A DNA stretch of 64,000 bases from Oligoflexia bacterium. Its GTDB lineage: Bacteria > Bdellovibrionota > Bdellovibrionia > JABDDW01. The translations under genes and the position numbers were made by a program. This document shows, piece after piece, positions 1 to 8,298 of this stretch. How positions within the stretch are numbered: position 1 is the first letter of the stretch; the number at the start of each line of letters is the position of its first letter. The stretch is taken from the NCBI GenBank assembly GCA_034439615.1, contig JAWXAT010000009.1, positions 52,530 to 116,529 of the forward strand, written 5' to 3'. Below the pieces are notes generated by a model. The model had not been told where the DNA came from. It made no database searches and saw only the letters and a list, made by a program, of their open reading frames with translations.

Positions 1-2
1 GC

Positions 3-158
3 GAAGTCATATTGGAGCTTAGAAAAAAAGCTAAACAGCAAAGAACAAAATACCAGACATTGCTGAATGAGTTCTTAAGACAAGCTGTTCTTGGTGAGAA
101 GCCTGAACTAGAAGAGCGAGTGAAACGGCTGGAGTCGCTTGTATTGAAGAAAGCCTAA
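3..158 (+). CDS. C-terminal end of a ribbon-helix-helix/BrnA-like antitoxin (partial)
   Basis: An open frame enters from the left edge and ends at TAA 156-158, giving about 51 residues. The segment carries the pattern RTKYQTLLNEFLRQA, followed by a short charged helix ending ERVKRLESLVLKKA. A 'YQTLLNEFL' helix-turn-helix-like strand is typical of CopG/BrnA-type antitoxin C-termini, which bind DNA and autorepress a toxin-antitoxin pair. The N-terminus and any toxin partner lie outside the window, so this family call is inferred from a short motif only. Nothing downstream for about 340 bases looks like a toxin gene. Confidence 0.5.
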   Translation, partial: EVILELRKKAKQQRTKYQTLLNEFLRQAVLGEKPELEERVKRLESLVLKKA

Positions 159-191
159 AGCGACGAAATGCGACGACCATCATCCTAATAA

Positions 192-430
192 AAAACAGGT
201 GCTCTCCGGGCTTCTGAGTTGGCGATTTCAAGGCGTCATTTTAGAGCTCTGGTCCGCTTTGCTCGCTTAACTGTTATCTGGAAGCAGCGCTTTAAAAGTA
301 AGGTTGTAAATAAATTGATTCATAAGATTGAGTTATTAACTGATGGATTAAAAATCTACTGGCATGCAGGAGAAAGTCATTTCATAGGATTTGAGTTAGA
401 GAAAAAAAAGACTGTAGGATCGAATAAAAA
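192..430 (+). pseudogene. possible recombinase C-terminal remnant
   Basis: An open frame without a convincing start or ribosome binding site runs from the stop at 189-191 through the terminator hairpin. Its first ~75 codons look protein-like (ASELAISRRHFRALV, then LIHKIELLTDGLKIYWHAGE). That second stretch resembles the last beta-strands of serine recombinases. The frame then becomes meaningless as it crosses the terminator and the antisense tRNA-Gln. I read it as a decayed gene end beside a tRNA, a common integration site. This rests on pattern memory only and could be chance; the remainder of 159-430 shows nothing else. Confidence 0.22.
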
Positions 431-470
431 AGGGGCTAGCGCTACGGGCGCTAGCCCCGGTATTTTTTTG
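425..470. terminator. bidirectional intrinsic terminator
   Basis: A perfect 11-bp GC-rich stem (432-442 paired with 448-458) closes a 5-nt loop. It is followed by a T-run at 463-469 on the plus strand. The A-run at 425-431 gives the minus strand its own U-tract. It would therefore stop both plus-strand reading from the left edge and the minus-strand transcript that ends with tRNA-Gln. Confidence 0.88.
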
Positions 471-499
471 TTAAAATCTGGTTCGAATAGTTTGACAAG

Positions 500-574
500 T
501 GGATGGGGCGGAAGGATTCGAACCTTCGCATGACGGAATCAAAATCCGTTGACTTACCGCTTGTCTACGCCCCA
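500..574 (-). tRNA. tRNA-Gln (anticodon TTG)
   Basis: The minus strand folds as a full cloverleaf: acceptor arm TGGGGCG (from 574) with CGCCCCA, T-loop GGTTCGAATCC, and anticodon loop TTTTGAT with anticodon TTG reading CAA/CAG. The encoded CCA end falls at 500-502, after a T discriminator base at 503. The U1-A72 acceptor start is typical of glutamine tRNAs. It lies 18 bases after the spoVG stop codon and is followed by the terminator at 425-458, so it may be processed from the same transcript. Confidence 0.96.
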
Positions 575-592
575 ATAATGACCGAACGGGTG

Positions 593-931
593 TTAGGCTC
601 TTCCGTCGTCGTCTGATTGGTCATAATCGGGAGTAGATGATTTTGCAATAGTCATTTGTTCTAAAGTTTGGCCCATCTTTTTTAGCTCGGCTTCGTAGAC
701 TTCAAAGATCTTGTTTTCGATTTTTTCTCGAGTTTCGTTGTTGAGCGGGTGGGCGATATCTTTGAATTGGCCATCTTTTCGCTTTTTGCTGGGCATTGCC
801 ACGAAAAGACCATTTGTTCCGTTAATGATCTTTAAGTCGCGGACCACAAAGCATGCGTCGATGGTGATTGTGACGTAGGCTTTGAGCCTTTCTTCATTAA
901 CTGCGAATACTTTTACCTCGGTGATTTCCAT
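593..931 (-). CDS. spoVG: SpoVG family RNA/DNA-binding regulator
   Basis: This 112-residue protein matches the SpoVG family along its length: an N-terminal EITEVKVF strand, the FVVRDLKII segment, the hallmark GLFVAMPSKK, and the following KDIAHPLNNETREKI helix. SpoVG proteins are small dimeric nucleic-acid-binding regulators, known from sporulation and division control in Firmicutes and also present in spirochaetes and some Bdellovibrio-like bacteria. The C-terminal tail after about residue 90 is acidic and variable, as is usual. The start at 931 has GGAGAA seven bases upstream. It sits 21 bases after ispE, an order (ispE-spoVG) also seen in Firmicutes, and precedes tRNA-Gln. Confidence 0.93.
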   Translation of the reverse strand: MEITEVKVFAVNEERLKAYVTITIDACFVVRDLKIINGTNGLFVAMPSKKRKDGQFKDIAHPLNNETREKIENKIFEVYEAELKKMGQTLEQMTIAKSSTPDYDQSDDDGRA

Positions 932-952
932 TGATGTTCTCCATGTTGATGT

Positions 953-1846
953 CTAATCCAGGGTTTTCGTGATGAAAAAAGAGTGTGAGGCGGGAAATTG
1001 TTTTTTGAGGTTCTCATAAGCCAGAATCGCTTTTTTTTGATTCTGGTAAATCCCAAAAACGGAGCTTCCGCTTCCCGTCATGAGACTTGTGAGCGCTCCC
1101 CATTGTCTCAGCGCTTTTTTTAACATCGCGATCTGAGGATTTCTCGCTTCAACAGGTATTTCAAGATCGTTATGTGTTCGTTTCACTACTTGAACTGCCG
1201 TTAAAACTGAGTCGTCCAAGACCCCAGTTGTTCGATTAAAATTAACATTTGCTGCGGCGCGTGTCAACGCACAATCTTCATCAAACCAGCCATAGGCTTG
1301 GTTTGTAGAGATTTGTAACTCGGGGTAGCAGACTACGAAAAATAGCTGTTCAATGTTCACTTCCATTAACTGTTCACCCACGCCTGTCACATGAGCGGGC
1401 TTTGCTTTTAAGAAAAAACTCACATCAGCCCCTATCTTTTGAGCAATTTTAGGTAGGGCTTTGAGACTTTCAGCGTTTCCGTATTCAGATTGTAAAAAAT
1501 TCAAGGTGGTTGCAGCATCAGAGCTTCCGCCGCCAAGACCTGCACCCATGGGGATGTGTTTTGTCACTTGAATCTTTAGATATGGAATTTCAGGCAATAA
1601 CTCACGCATAAGCTCGAATGTTTTTGTGACCGTATTAATTTTAATATCAAGTGGAGTGCCTGACGGTGTGACAAATAAAACTTCGTCTTTTGAACCTAAA
1701 CTTTTAGTGATTTTAATTTCATCATAGAGATCTATAGGAACAAAAAGGCTATCAAGTAAATGATAGCCATCTTCCCTAACGCCTGTGATGTGAAGCCAAA
1801 GATTTAGTTTTGCAGGAGCCTTTAAAGTAAAATCTAAACTTGTCAC
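953..1846 (-). CDS. ispE: 4-diphosphocytidyl-2-C-methyl-D-erythritol kinase
   Basis: IspE phosphorylates the 2-hydroxyl of CDP-methylerythritol with ATP in the MEP (non-mevalonate) isoprenoid pathway. The 297-residue length fits the family. The N-terminal KAPAKLNLWLHI stretch holds the conserved catalytic-region lysine and asparagine. The ATP-binding GHMP-kinase loop is MGAGLGGGSSDAATTL at about residues 95-110. The C-terminal MTGSGSSVFG is the third GHMP motif. It lies 10 bases after htrA in the same minus-strand operon and 21 bases before spoVG. Cytoplasmic; supplies precursors for undecaprenyl phosphate and quinones. Confidence 0.95.
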   Translation of the reverse strand: MTSLDFTLKAPAKLNLWLHITGVREDGYHLLDSLFVPIDLYDEIKITKSLGSKDEVLFVTPSGTPLDIKINTVTKTFELMRELLPEIPYLKIQVTKHIPMGAGLGGGSSDAATTLNFLQSEYGNAESLKALPKIAQKIGADVSFFLKAKPAHVTGVGEQLMEVNIEQLFFVVCYPELQISTNQAYGWFDEDCALTRAAANVNFNRTTGVLDDSVLTAVQVVKRTHNDLEIPVEARNPQIAMLKKALRQWGALTSLMTGSGSSVFGIYQNQKKAILAYENLKKQFPASHSFFITKTLD

Positions 1847-1856
1847 ACTCTTTGGC

Positions 1857-3296
1857 CTATCTTGCTTCCATAAATATCAAGAGCGTAACTTGGCCGCGTA
1901 AAACGCGCAGACTATTCACACCGGGCTTAATATTTTTTAATGCTTCACGTGCTGAGAGTGCTCGTTTTTTATTCACATCTAAAATGATATCCCCAATTTC
2001 AAGCCCGGCTTGGTCTGCTAAACCACCGTCTTGAGTGCCTGTAACTACGACACCTCTTTTTGGAGCATCTTGAAGTTGTAGCTGGCGTGCAATCGTTGGA
2101 TTAAGATCAGCTAACATCATTCCTAAATTATAAGGAGCCGTCATGCCTTTTGGAAGTCTGGGAGCTCGCGGGCTTTCTTGGGCAACAGATTCTTCGTCCG
2201 GGCGCTCGGTGGTTTTAATAGTTAAGTTTGTGGTTTTACCGTCTCTGAAAACTTTTACTTTTGCGGTTTGACCAACGGGAGTTTCGCCAACAGCGTTTGT
2301 TAAGCTTTTTGCGTTTTCTATTTCTTTACCGTTAAATTCTGTGACGATGTCGTAAGGTTCGATTCCACCGCGTTCAGCTGGTGAACCAGGGCTTACGTTT
2401 ACGATCAATGCCCCTCGATCACTTTTGAGATTAAATTGTTTCATCACTCGTTCATCAATATTGCTAATCGCAACACCAAAATAACCTCGAATAATGCGAC
2501 CTTTACTTTTCAAATCTGGAATGAGTCTTTTTACAACGTTGATCGGAATCGCAAAGCCAATGCCTTGGGCTCGGGCATCAATTGCTGAGTTTACACCGAT
2601 GACTTCACCGTCGGCATTTACAAGTGGGCCACCGCTATTGCCTGGATTAATGCTGGCATCGGTTTGAATAAATGGAAATGCTGTTTCAAGTTCTGCAATG
2701 TCTCGCTCTTTTGCAGAGATAATTCCTTTGGTCATTGAGTGACCATGGCCGTAGGGGTTACCAAATGCAGCGACCCATTCGCCAACTTCGACTTTATCAG
2801 AATCACCTAACACGGTGACGGTAAGTTTTTCTGTTGTGTCGATTTTAATAAGTGCGACGTCAGTGCGTGCATCGCGGCCAATGACTTTTGCTTTATAAGT
2901 TTTTTTAGCTTTTTCTGTAAGTTGTACGCGAATGTCAGCAGCATTGGCGATGACATGATTATTTGTCACGATAAGGCCAGTTGTATCGATAATAAAACCT
3001 GATCCTAGGCTTGCAACTTTTTGTTCAGGTGCTCTGCGCCCTTGGCCCATGTACTCTTGTAAAAACTGTTCAAAGGGGTCTTGGGGCATCCCCGGGAAGT
3101 AGCCTTGTCTTCCTCCACCGCGTACACTTTGTGTGGTGTAGATGTTTACAACGGCGGGATTTACTTTTTTGCCAAGTTCAATAAAAAGATTTCGTGGAAG
3201 TGGATCATTAGAGCTCAAGGCCATTGCTTTGGGAGCTGCTGTTGCGATGAGAATTAGAGTTAAACTGATATTGATGAATTTAAACAGATTTTCCAT
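1857..3296 (-). CDS. htrA: HtrA/Deg family periplasmic serine protease
   Basis: This envelope protease-chaperone degrades misfolded exported proteins. It has an N-terminal signal peptide (residues 1-26, ending AMA). The trypsin-like domain carries the full triad: His114 in TNNHVIA, Asp146 in RTDVALI and Ser221 in GNSGGPL. Two PDZ domains follow, at roughly residues 290-375 and 395-475, as in DegP/DegQ. The length of 479 is normal. GGAGGT lies eight bases before the ATG at 3296. The start overlaps the end of the DUF1844 gene by 17 bases, so the two are probably translationally coupled. Its position in one operon with htpX suggests a shared envelope-stress role. Confidence 0.95.
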   Translation of the reverse strand: MENLFKFINISLTLILIATAAPKAMALSSNDPLPRNLFIELGKKVNPAVVNIYTTQSVRGGGRQGYFPGMPQDPFEQFLQEYMGQGRRAPEQKVASLGSGFIIDTTGLIVTNNHVIANAADIRVQLTEKAKKTYKAKVIGRDARTDVALIKIDTTEKLTVTVLGDSDKVEVGEWVAAFGNPYGHGHSMTKGIISAKERDIAELETAFPFIQTDASINPGNSGGPLVNADGEVIGVNSAIDARAQGIGFAIPINVVKRLIPDLKSKGRIIRGYFGVAISNIDERVMKQFNLKSDRGALIVNVSPGSPAERGGIEPYDIVTEFNGKEIENAKSLTNAVGETPVGQTAKVKVFRDGKTTNLTIKTTERPDEESVAQESPRAPRLPKGMTAPYNLGMMLADLNPTIARQLQLQDAPKRGVVVTGTQDGGLADQAGLEIGDIILDVNKKRALSAREALKNIKPGVNSLRVLRGQVTLLIFMEAR

Positions 3297-3552
3297 GTTT
3301 ATTTACCTCCACGAATTTTAGTTTTAAATCGGCAAGTACACGGGTCATGAATTCGTCTTCTTCTTTTGCTAAATTTCCTTTTGTCTTTCGCGAAAGCACA
3401 TCTAGTAGATCAATATTAAATCTCGCCATGTCTACATCAACTTCGGTTTTTTTAGTTTGTGGGTTAGGAGCAAGGCCCAGACTCATTGCAGCAGCTGAAG
3501 CGATAGACATTGCTAGTGTGATAAATGAGGCTTCCATTTGATTTGTGTTCAC
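3280..3552 (-). CDS. DUF1844 family small protein
   Basis: This 90-residue protein has the DUF1844 layout: an N-terminal helix ASFITLAMSIASAAAMSLG, then a Pro/Asn-rich turn (APNPQT) and a charged amphipathic helical region with the DMARFNIDLLDVL motif. The family is common in deltaproteobacteria and related groups; its function is not established. The hydrophobic N-terminal helix could be membrane-associated. It overlaps htpX upstream by 4 bases (ATGA) and htrA downstream by 17 bases, so it is co-translated with two envelope-protease genes. Confidence 0.85.
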   Translation of the reverse strand: MNTNQMEASFITLAMSIASAAAMSLGLAPNPQTKKTEVDVDMARFNIDLLDVLSRKTKGNLAKEEDEFMTRVLADLKLKFVEVNKHGKSV

Positions 3553-4388
3553 AGTGTTCTCCCGATTAATTTTTTAATGCGTTCTTCTACTGGCGGGTGT
3601 GTACTAAAAAGCCCATTGAGCCCACCTAAACTTAATGGATTAACGATAAACATATGAGCTGTCGCTTGTGTGACAGATAAGGGTTTTGCAAAAGAGTAGT
3701 TGTGTAATTTCCATAATGCACTCGCAAGGGCATGTGGGTTTTGTGTCATCTCGGCAGCTTCTTGATCGGCAATGAATTCACGATTTCGGCTAACTGCTAG
3801 ATGAATAATAAAAGCTGCAATGGGTGAGAAAAAAGCTAAGAAAAGTTGTCCCACCATATTTTTGTCTTGGTTTTTATTTTCTTTTCCAAAGATTACAACC
3901 CATTTAAATGAATTTGCTAAATACATGACAAACGAACCTAAAGTAGCGGCAACCATCATGATCAGTGTATCTTTGTGATTGATGTGACTGAGTTCATGAG
4001 CCAAAACGCCTTCAATTTCTTCTCGACTTAATAATGTTAAGATTCCTTCTGTCGCAGCAACCGAAGCTTTCAATGGTGATCTGCCAACAGCAAATGCATT
4101 TGGTGTGTCGCTTTTGATAATATAAACTTTTGGTTTTGGGATTCCTATTTTTTCACAAAGTTTTGTGACGGTGTTTTGAAGCCCGTAGGGGTCAATGCCT
4201 TCAATAAGTTGAGCTCCGTATGTCCAGAGAATAAGTCGATCGCTATAAAAGTAACTCACAAGGTTTATGGTAAACGAAATCACAAAAGCTAAGAGCAAAC
4301 CCTGACGGCCGGCTAAAGCGCTGCCCAGATACATCGCTACTGCTGAGAGTAGAATTAGGTAAAGCCAAGTTTTAATGTGGATAGGCAT
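3549..4388 (-). CDS. htpX: HtpX membrane zinc metalloprotease
   Basis: HtpX is an inner-membrane M48 protease that cleaves misfolded membrane proteins. The zinc motif HExxH appears as VLAHELSHINHKD. Two N-terminal membrane helices and two more after the catalytic motif (TLGSFVMYLANSF and LFLAFFSPIAAFIIHLAV) match the family topology. The third zinc ligand region NREFIADQEAAEMT is present. I place the start at ATG 4388, which has GAGGTG four bases upstream. A longer frame to 4469 would start upstream of the strong promoter at 4428-4456 and cannot be right. Length 279 residues. First gene of the htpX-DUF1844-htrA-ispE-spoVG operon. Confidence 0.94.
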   Translation of the reverse strand: MPIHIKTWLYLILLSAVAMYLGSALAGRQGLLLAFVISFTINLVSYFYSDRLILWTYGAQLIEGIDPYGLQNTVTKLCEKIGIPKPKVYIIKSDTPNAFAVGRSPLKASVAATEGILTLLSREEIEGVLAHELSHINHKDTLIMMVAATLGSFVMYLANSFKWVVIFGKENKNQDKNMVGQLFLAFFSPIAAFIIHLAVSRNREFIADQEAAEMTQNPHALASALWKLHNYSFAKPLSVTQATAHMFIVNPLSLGGLNGLFSTHPPVEERIKKLIGRTL

Positions 4389-4427
4389 TTTCACCTCGTA
4401 AGATGTTTGCTCATAGTTAGCAAAATT

Positions 4428-4456
4428 AATATAGGTTCGCCATAGTAGTCTGTCAA
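4428..4456 (-). promoter_or_regulatory. sigma-70 type promoter of the htpX operon
   Basis: On the minus strand TTGACA (4456-4451) is followed after exactly 17 bases by TATATT (4433-4428). Predicted transcription starts near 4421, giving a leader of about 33 bases before the htpX ATG at 4388. Confidence 0.82.
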
Positions 4457-4500
4457 CGCATGGCGCCACTCAAATCGATCATTATTTGAGAAAAAGCTAA

Positions 4501-4530
4501 TTGAAATCAAAATCTTAACAGCGTTACCAT
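4501..4530 (+). promoter_or_regulatory. weak candidate promoter for moxR
   Basis: TTGAAA at 4501-4506 and TACCAT at 4525-4530 with an 18-base spacer lie about 50 bases before the moxR start. The -10 match is poor. Some promoter must lie in this divergent gap, but this assignment is tentative. Confidence 0.3.
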
Positions 4531-4581
4531 ATCATCTTGCAATGCCATTTAATTGGCCAAGCCAAACAACTCGGAGGACCC

Positions 4582-5568
4582 ATGGTCGACATCGTAGCAC
4601 TCAATGAACAAATCAAACAAGAAAGTCAGTTCGTTAATAAGGTGCTCAATGAAGTAGGAAAAGTTGTCGTCGGGCAACGTCACATGCTTGAACGAATTTT
4701 GATGGGACTACTTACTGACGGGCACGTTTTGCTTGAAGGTGTTCCGGGGCTTGCAAAAACGTTAACCATCAGCACTATTGCAAACGGTATCGATGTTGCG
4801 TTTCAACGAATTCAGTTCACGCCAGATTTACTTCCTTCAGATTTAATCGGAACAATGATTTTTAATCAAAAAACAGGCGAATTTGCGGTTAAAAAAGGTC
4901 CCATTTTTACAAATATCGTTTTGGCTGACGAGATCAATCGCGCTCCGGCAAAAGTACAATCCGCTTTGCTTGAGGCGATGGCTGAAAGACAAGTCACTAT
5001 TGGCGATGAAACACATAAATTGGCAAATCCGTTTTTAGTTTTGGCGACACAAAATCCGTTAGAGCAAGAAGGTACGTATCCGCTTCCTGAAGCGCAGATG
5101 GATCGTTTTATGTTTAAGGTTTTAGTTAATTATCCAACTAAAGAAGAAGAATTTGAAATCTTAGGCCGCATGACCCAAAAAGAATTGCCCACAGTTAATA
5201 AAGTAATTGGAGTTGATGAATTATTAAGAGCTAAGAATTTAGTTAGCGGCATTTACATGGATGAAAAAATTAAGCATTACATTGTCGAAATCGTAATGGC
5301 CAGTCGAAATCCTCGTGAATATGGCCTTAATTCTATTGCAGCTTTAATCAACGTTGGGGGCTCACCAAGAGCGACGATTTCGTTAACTAAATCTGCACGG
5401 GCTCACGCGTTTATTAAAGGGCGAGGGTTTGTGACACCAGAAGATGTCAAAGCTGTTGCCTATGATGTTTTAAGACATCGAATTTTATTAACGTACGAAG
5501 CAGAAGCTGAAGAAACAAAATCTGATGCCATTATTCGTGAAATTCTTAACAAGATAGAAGTTCCCTGA
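4582..5568 (+). CDS. MoxR-family AAA+ ATPase
   Basis: MoxR ATPases act as chaperones with von Willebrand A proteins encoded next to them. Walker A is GVPGLAKT (residues 53-60) and Walker B is VLADEINR (about 113-120). Sensor 1 lies in LATQNPLEQEG and the arginine-finger region in PEAQMDRFMF. The 328-residue length is typical. ATG 4582 is chosen because GGAGG lies at a good distance upstream; an upstream ATG at 4537 has no binding site. The stop overlaps the next start (TGATG), and the following six genes are all overlapped, so this is the lead gene of a moxR-bat operon. Cytoplasmic. Confidence 0.95.
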   Translation: MVDIVALNEQIKQESQFVNKVLNEVGKVVVGQRHMLERILMGLLTDGHVLLEGVPGLAKTLTISTIANGIDVAFQRIQFTPDLLPSDLIGTMIFNQKTGEFAVKKGPIFTNIVLADEINRAPAKVQSALLEAMAERQVTIGDETHKLANPFLVLATQNPLEQEGTYPLPEAQMDRFMFKVLVNYPTKEEEFEILGRMTQKELPTVNKVIGVDELLRAKNLVSGIYMDEKIKHYIVEIVMASRNPREYGLNSIAALINVGGSPRATISLTKSARAHAFIKGRGFVTPEDVKAVAYDVLRHRILLTYEAEAEETKSDAIIREILNKIEVP

Positions 5569-6440
5569 TGTTGCCCAAAGAAATTCTTAAGAAAGTAAAA
5601 CTTCTTGAGATTTCAACACGCAAGATGGTGAATAACCTCTTTGCCGGTGAATATCATACGGTCTTCAAGGGCCAGGGTCTGACTTTTTCTGATTTTAGAG
5701 AATATGTACCAGGTGATGACGTTCGCTCTATTAGCTGGAATCTCACAGCCAAAGCCGGAAAACCATTTATCAAACGCTATGATGAAGAACGTGAACTCAC
5801 CATGATGTTGATGGTTGATATCAGTGGTTCTGGAGATTTTGGAAGTGGGGCATATCTTAAGGGTGAAGTTTTGGTTCAACTCGCTGCCGTACTTTCTTTT
5901 GCTGCGGCAAAAAATAATGACCGCGTAGGGCTGATGCTTTTTAGTGATCAGGTCGAGCATTTTGTTATGCCGCGAAAAGGGCGAGGGCATGTTCATCGCA
6001 TTTTGCGAGATCTTCTCTATTATAAACCAAAGGGTCGGGGCACCAGTATTAAAACAGCCCTTGATGCTCTCAATGGAGTTTTACGCAAACGGGCCACGGT
6101 ATTTATTTTAAGTGATTTTTTATCTGATGATTTTGATCGATCACTTCGGATGATGTCTAGACGACATGATTTAGTAGCTATCGTTGTTGAAGATGCGGCT
6201 GAAAAAAGTTTACCAAATATTGGGCTCATCGACATGCAAGATGCAGAAACCGGTGAGATTAGTACTGTTGATAGTTCAAGTAAATTATTTCGAGCTGAGT
6301 ATGAAAGTCATTATAAAAAACTAAATGAAGCTCGAGATCGTCAGCTGAAAAAAGCACAGGTTGATCAAATTCGCGTCGACACTTCACATAGCTTTGTTGA
6401 TCCGCTGATTAAATTCTTTTCTTCGAGGCATAAAAAATGA
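5568..6440 (+). CDS. DUF58 domain protein (MoxR partner)
   Basis: This 290-residue cytoplasmic protein has the DUF58 signature FSDFREYVPGDDVRSI and ISWNLTAKAG at about residues 45-65. A von Willebrand A-like half follows with MLMVDISGSGDFG (DxSxS metal site, about residues 85-97). DUF58 proteins almost always sit next to MoxR ATPases and are thought to be clients or adaptors of them. It overlaps moxR by one base and the next gene by four bases (ATGA). No membrane helix or signal peptide is seen. Confidence 0.92.
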   Translation: MLPKEILKKVKLLEISTRKMVNNLFAGEYHTVFKGQGLTFSDFREYVPGDDVRSISWNLTAKAGKPFIKRYDEERELTMMLMVDISGSGDFGSGAYLKGEVLVQLAAVLSFAAAKNNDRVGLMLFSDQVEHFVMPRKGRGHVHRILRDLLYYKPKGRGTSIKTALDALNGVLRKRATVFILSDFLSDDFDRSLRMMSRRHDLVAIVVEDAAEKSLPNIGLIDMQDAETGEISTVDSSSKLFRAEYESHYKKLNEARDRQLKKAQVDQIRVDTSHSFVDPLIKFFSSRHKK

Positions 6441-7300
6441 TGCCTTTGATTAATTGTTCCGTTGAGAACACACAAGCTGCACTCACTGTAGGAGTGAAAG
6501 TAAAACTTATTTGTAAAACCGATGTGGGTTTGAGTCTTACTCCAACTTCAAAGATTGAATTTCGTGATTTAAGCCCAACGAGTGAACATGCTTTGGTTTT
6601 TTTAGATCAGCCTGTGATCGGTGGTAACCAAGTTGAGCAATTTATTACCAGCTATCGTGCGGGTACCCATGAATTTACAGGCATTAAACTTATTATCGAC
6701 AATAAAGAACATTCGATATCAAAACAAACACTCACTGTTGGCTCTGTTTTGCCACAAGAATCAAAACAAGCGCCAACTCCGTTTCCGATTTATGATCCAA
6801 AGGCTGTGCCTGCTCCTTGGTGGTGGTGGGCATTATGGGGAGTACTGCTTTTACTTATCGTTGGGTTTTGTGTTAGAGAATTTTTAAAATGGAATAAAAA
6901 ACGTAAAGCAAAGCTTTCAAATAAAGGGGTTGGCAAACCACAAACACCTCAAGAAAAATTTCAAACTTTACTTCGTAAACTTGATTCAAAGGGGCTTCCC
7001 AGTAAGGGTGAGTTTAAAGCCTTTGCACTTGAGCTTACACATATCTTAAAAACCACTATTGGTGAGCACTATCGATTTAATGCTGAAGATATGACCAGTG
7101 AAGAGCTGAATGAAACTTTACAAAAGCGTCATAAAGTTTTTTATCGCGATAGTGGTGAGTTGCTTCAAAACATGCTCGCGGATCTTGATCAAATTAAATT
7201 TGCAAAAGTTGAAACTACACCTGAAAAATGTTTTTCACTTTTAGATCAGGCTAATCGAGTTGGGCTTGCACTATTTGGTTTACCTGGAGGTGGTTCATGA
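6437..7300 (+). CDS. Bat-operon membrane protein, BatD-like N-terminus with DUF4381-like arrangement
   Basis: This 287-residue protein has an N-terminal beta-rich domain (about residues 1-115) and a proline-rich stretch leading into a single membrane helix with four tryptophans (PWWWWALWGVLLLLIVGF, about 122-139). A basic stretch and a helical cytoplasmic domain follow. The beta domain-helix-helical domain order is like BatD and the DUF4381 proteins found at this place in moxR/bat operons. It has no clear signal peptide, although the beta domain would be expected outside. It is overlapped with its neighbours by four bases on each side. Its function within the Bat complex is unknown. Confidence 0.65.
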   Translation: MMPLINCSVENTQAALTVGVKVKLICKTDVGLSLTPTSKIEFRDLSPTSEHALVFLDQPVIGGNQVEQFITSYRAGTHEFTGIKLIIDNKEHSISKQTLTVGSVLPQESKQAPTPFPIYDPKAVPAPWWWWALWGVLLLLIVGFCVREFLKWNKKRKAKLSNKGVGKPQTPQEKFQTLLRKLDSKGLPSKGEFKAFALELTHILKTTIGEHYRFNAEDMTSEELNETLQKRHKVFYRDSGELLQNMLADLDQIKFAKVETTPEKCFSLLDQANRVGLALFGLPGGGS

Positions 7301-8298
7301 AATGGGCCACACCTTTAGCGTTTACATTTTTGATTCCGGTAATTTTGATTTTTGTTTGGAGTTATCTCAGAAAAGAAAAACGTCGAGCGACATTTCAATT
7401 TAGTTCGGGGAAACTTTTTCAAGGTGTAGCACCAAGTTTTAGAGCTCGACTTTCATTTTTACCAAATCTTATAAAATTTATTGCACTTGTTTTAGCGATT
7501 ATTGCACTTGCAAGACCACAAATGTCTGACACAAAAATAAATAAAAATGTTGAAGGCATTGATATCATGCTCACTCTTGACATTTCAGATAGCATGCTTA
7601 TTGAAGATATGGAGCCCGAAAATCGCCTGGGTGCTGCAAAGATGGTTATTCGAAACTTTGTTAAAGCGCGGGCAAATGATCGCATTGGTATAGTTGTTTT
7701 TGCGGGAGAATCTTATACCCGTTGCCCACTCACTCTTGATCAAGGTGTTTTACTAAGCAGTGTTGATGAACTCACAACTGATAATATGAAACCAGGCACT
7801 GCAATTGGTGTGGCTTTGGCAAACGCTGTGGCACGCCTCAAAGATTCTACAGCAAAAAGCCGTGTCATTATTTTACTCACAGACGGAGAAAGTAATAGCG
7901 GAACCATTGACCCTTCAACTGCACTTGACATAGCAAAAGGGTATGGAATCAAAGTTTACACAATCGGGGCGGGAGTCGACGGGCAAGCGCAATTACCGAT
8001 TTATACAGTTGATGCCTTCGGGCGAAAAGTAAAACGCTATCAGCCCATTCACTCAACTGTGAATGATGAATTGCTTCAAAGAATTGCTGATGAAACGGGA
8101 GCAAAATATTACCGAGCAGGTGATACGGATACGTTGAAAAAAGTTTTCTCCAACATCGATACCTTAGAGAAAATAAAAATTCAGGTAAATGAGTATGTTA
8201 AATACACTGAGCTTTTCACAAAGTGGCTTTATTGGGCTTTTGTTTTATATTTACTGCAGTTTTTCTTAACCCGCACATTATTTAGGAGGGTGCCATAA
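7297..8298 (+). CDS. batA: BatA, von Willebrand A domain membrane protein
   Basis: The 333-residue protein has two N-terminal membrane helices (about residues 6-22 and 56-73), a von Willebrand A domain, and a C-terminal membrane helix (WLYWAFVLYLLQFFL). The metal-ion-dependent adhesion site is intact as LDISDSM (D95, S97, S99), with TDGESNSG later. Bat proteins, first described in Bacteroides as aerotolerance proteins, form membrane complexes with a MoxR ATPase. The start overlaps the previous stop (ATGA) and the stop overlaps batB (TAATG). Confidence 0.92.
   Translation: MKWATPLAFTFLIPVILIFVWSYLRKEKRRATFQFSSGKLFQGVAPSFRARLSFLPNLIKFIALVLAIIALARPQMSDTKINKNVEGIDIMLTLDISDSMLIEDMEPENRLGAAKMVIRNFVKARANDRIGIVVFAGESYTRCPLTLDQGVLLSSVDELTTDNMKPGTAIGVALANAVARLKDSTAKSRVIILLTDGESNSGTIDPSTALDIAKGYGIKVYTIGAGVDGQAQLPIYTVDAFGRKVKRYQPIHSTVNDELLQRIADETGAKYYRAGDTDTLKKVFSNIDTLEKIKIQVNEYVKYTELFTKWLYWAFVLYLLQFFLTRTLFRRVP

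Noticed and set aside
219..533. 104-codon open frame crossing the terminator and tRNA
   Set aside because: The frame runs antisense through tRNA-Gln and through a terminator hairpin, so its 3' half is not coding. Only the first part is mentioned as a possible remnant.
4389..4469. Longer N-terminus for HtpX
   Set aside because: The extension begins upstream of the promoter at 4428-4456 and has no binding site; ATG 4388 has one.
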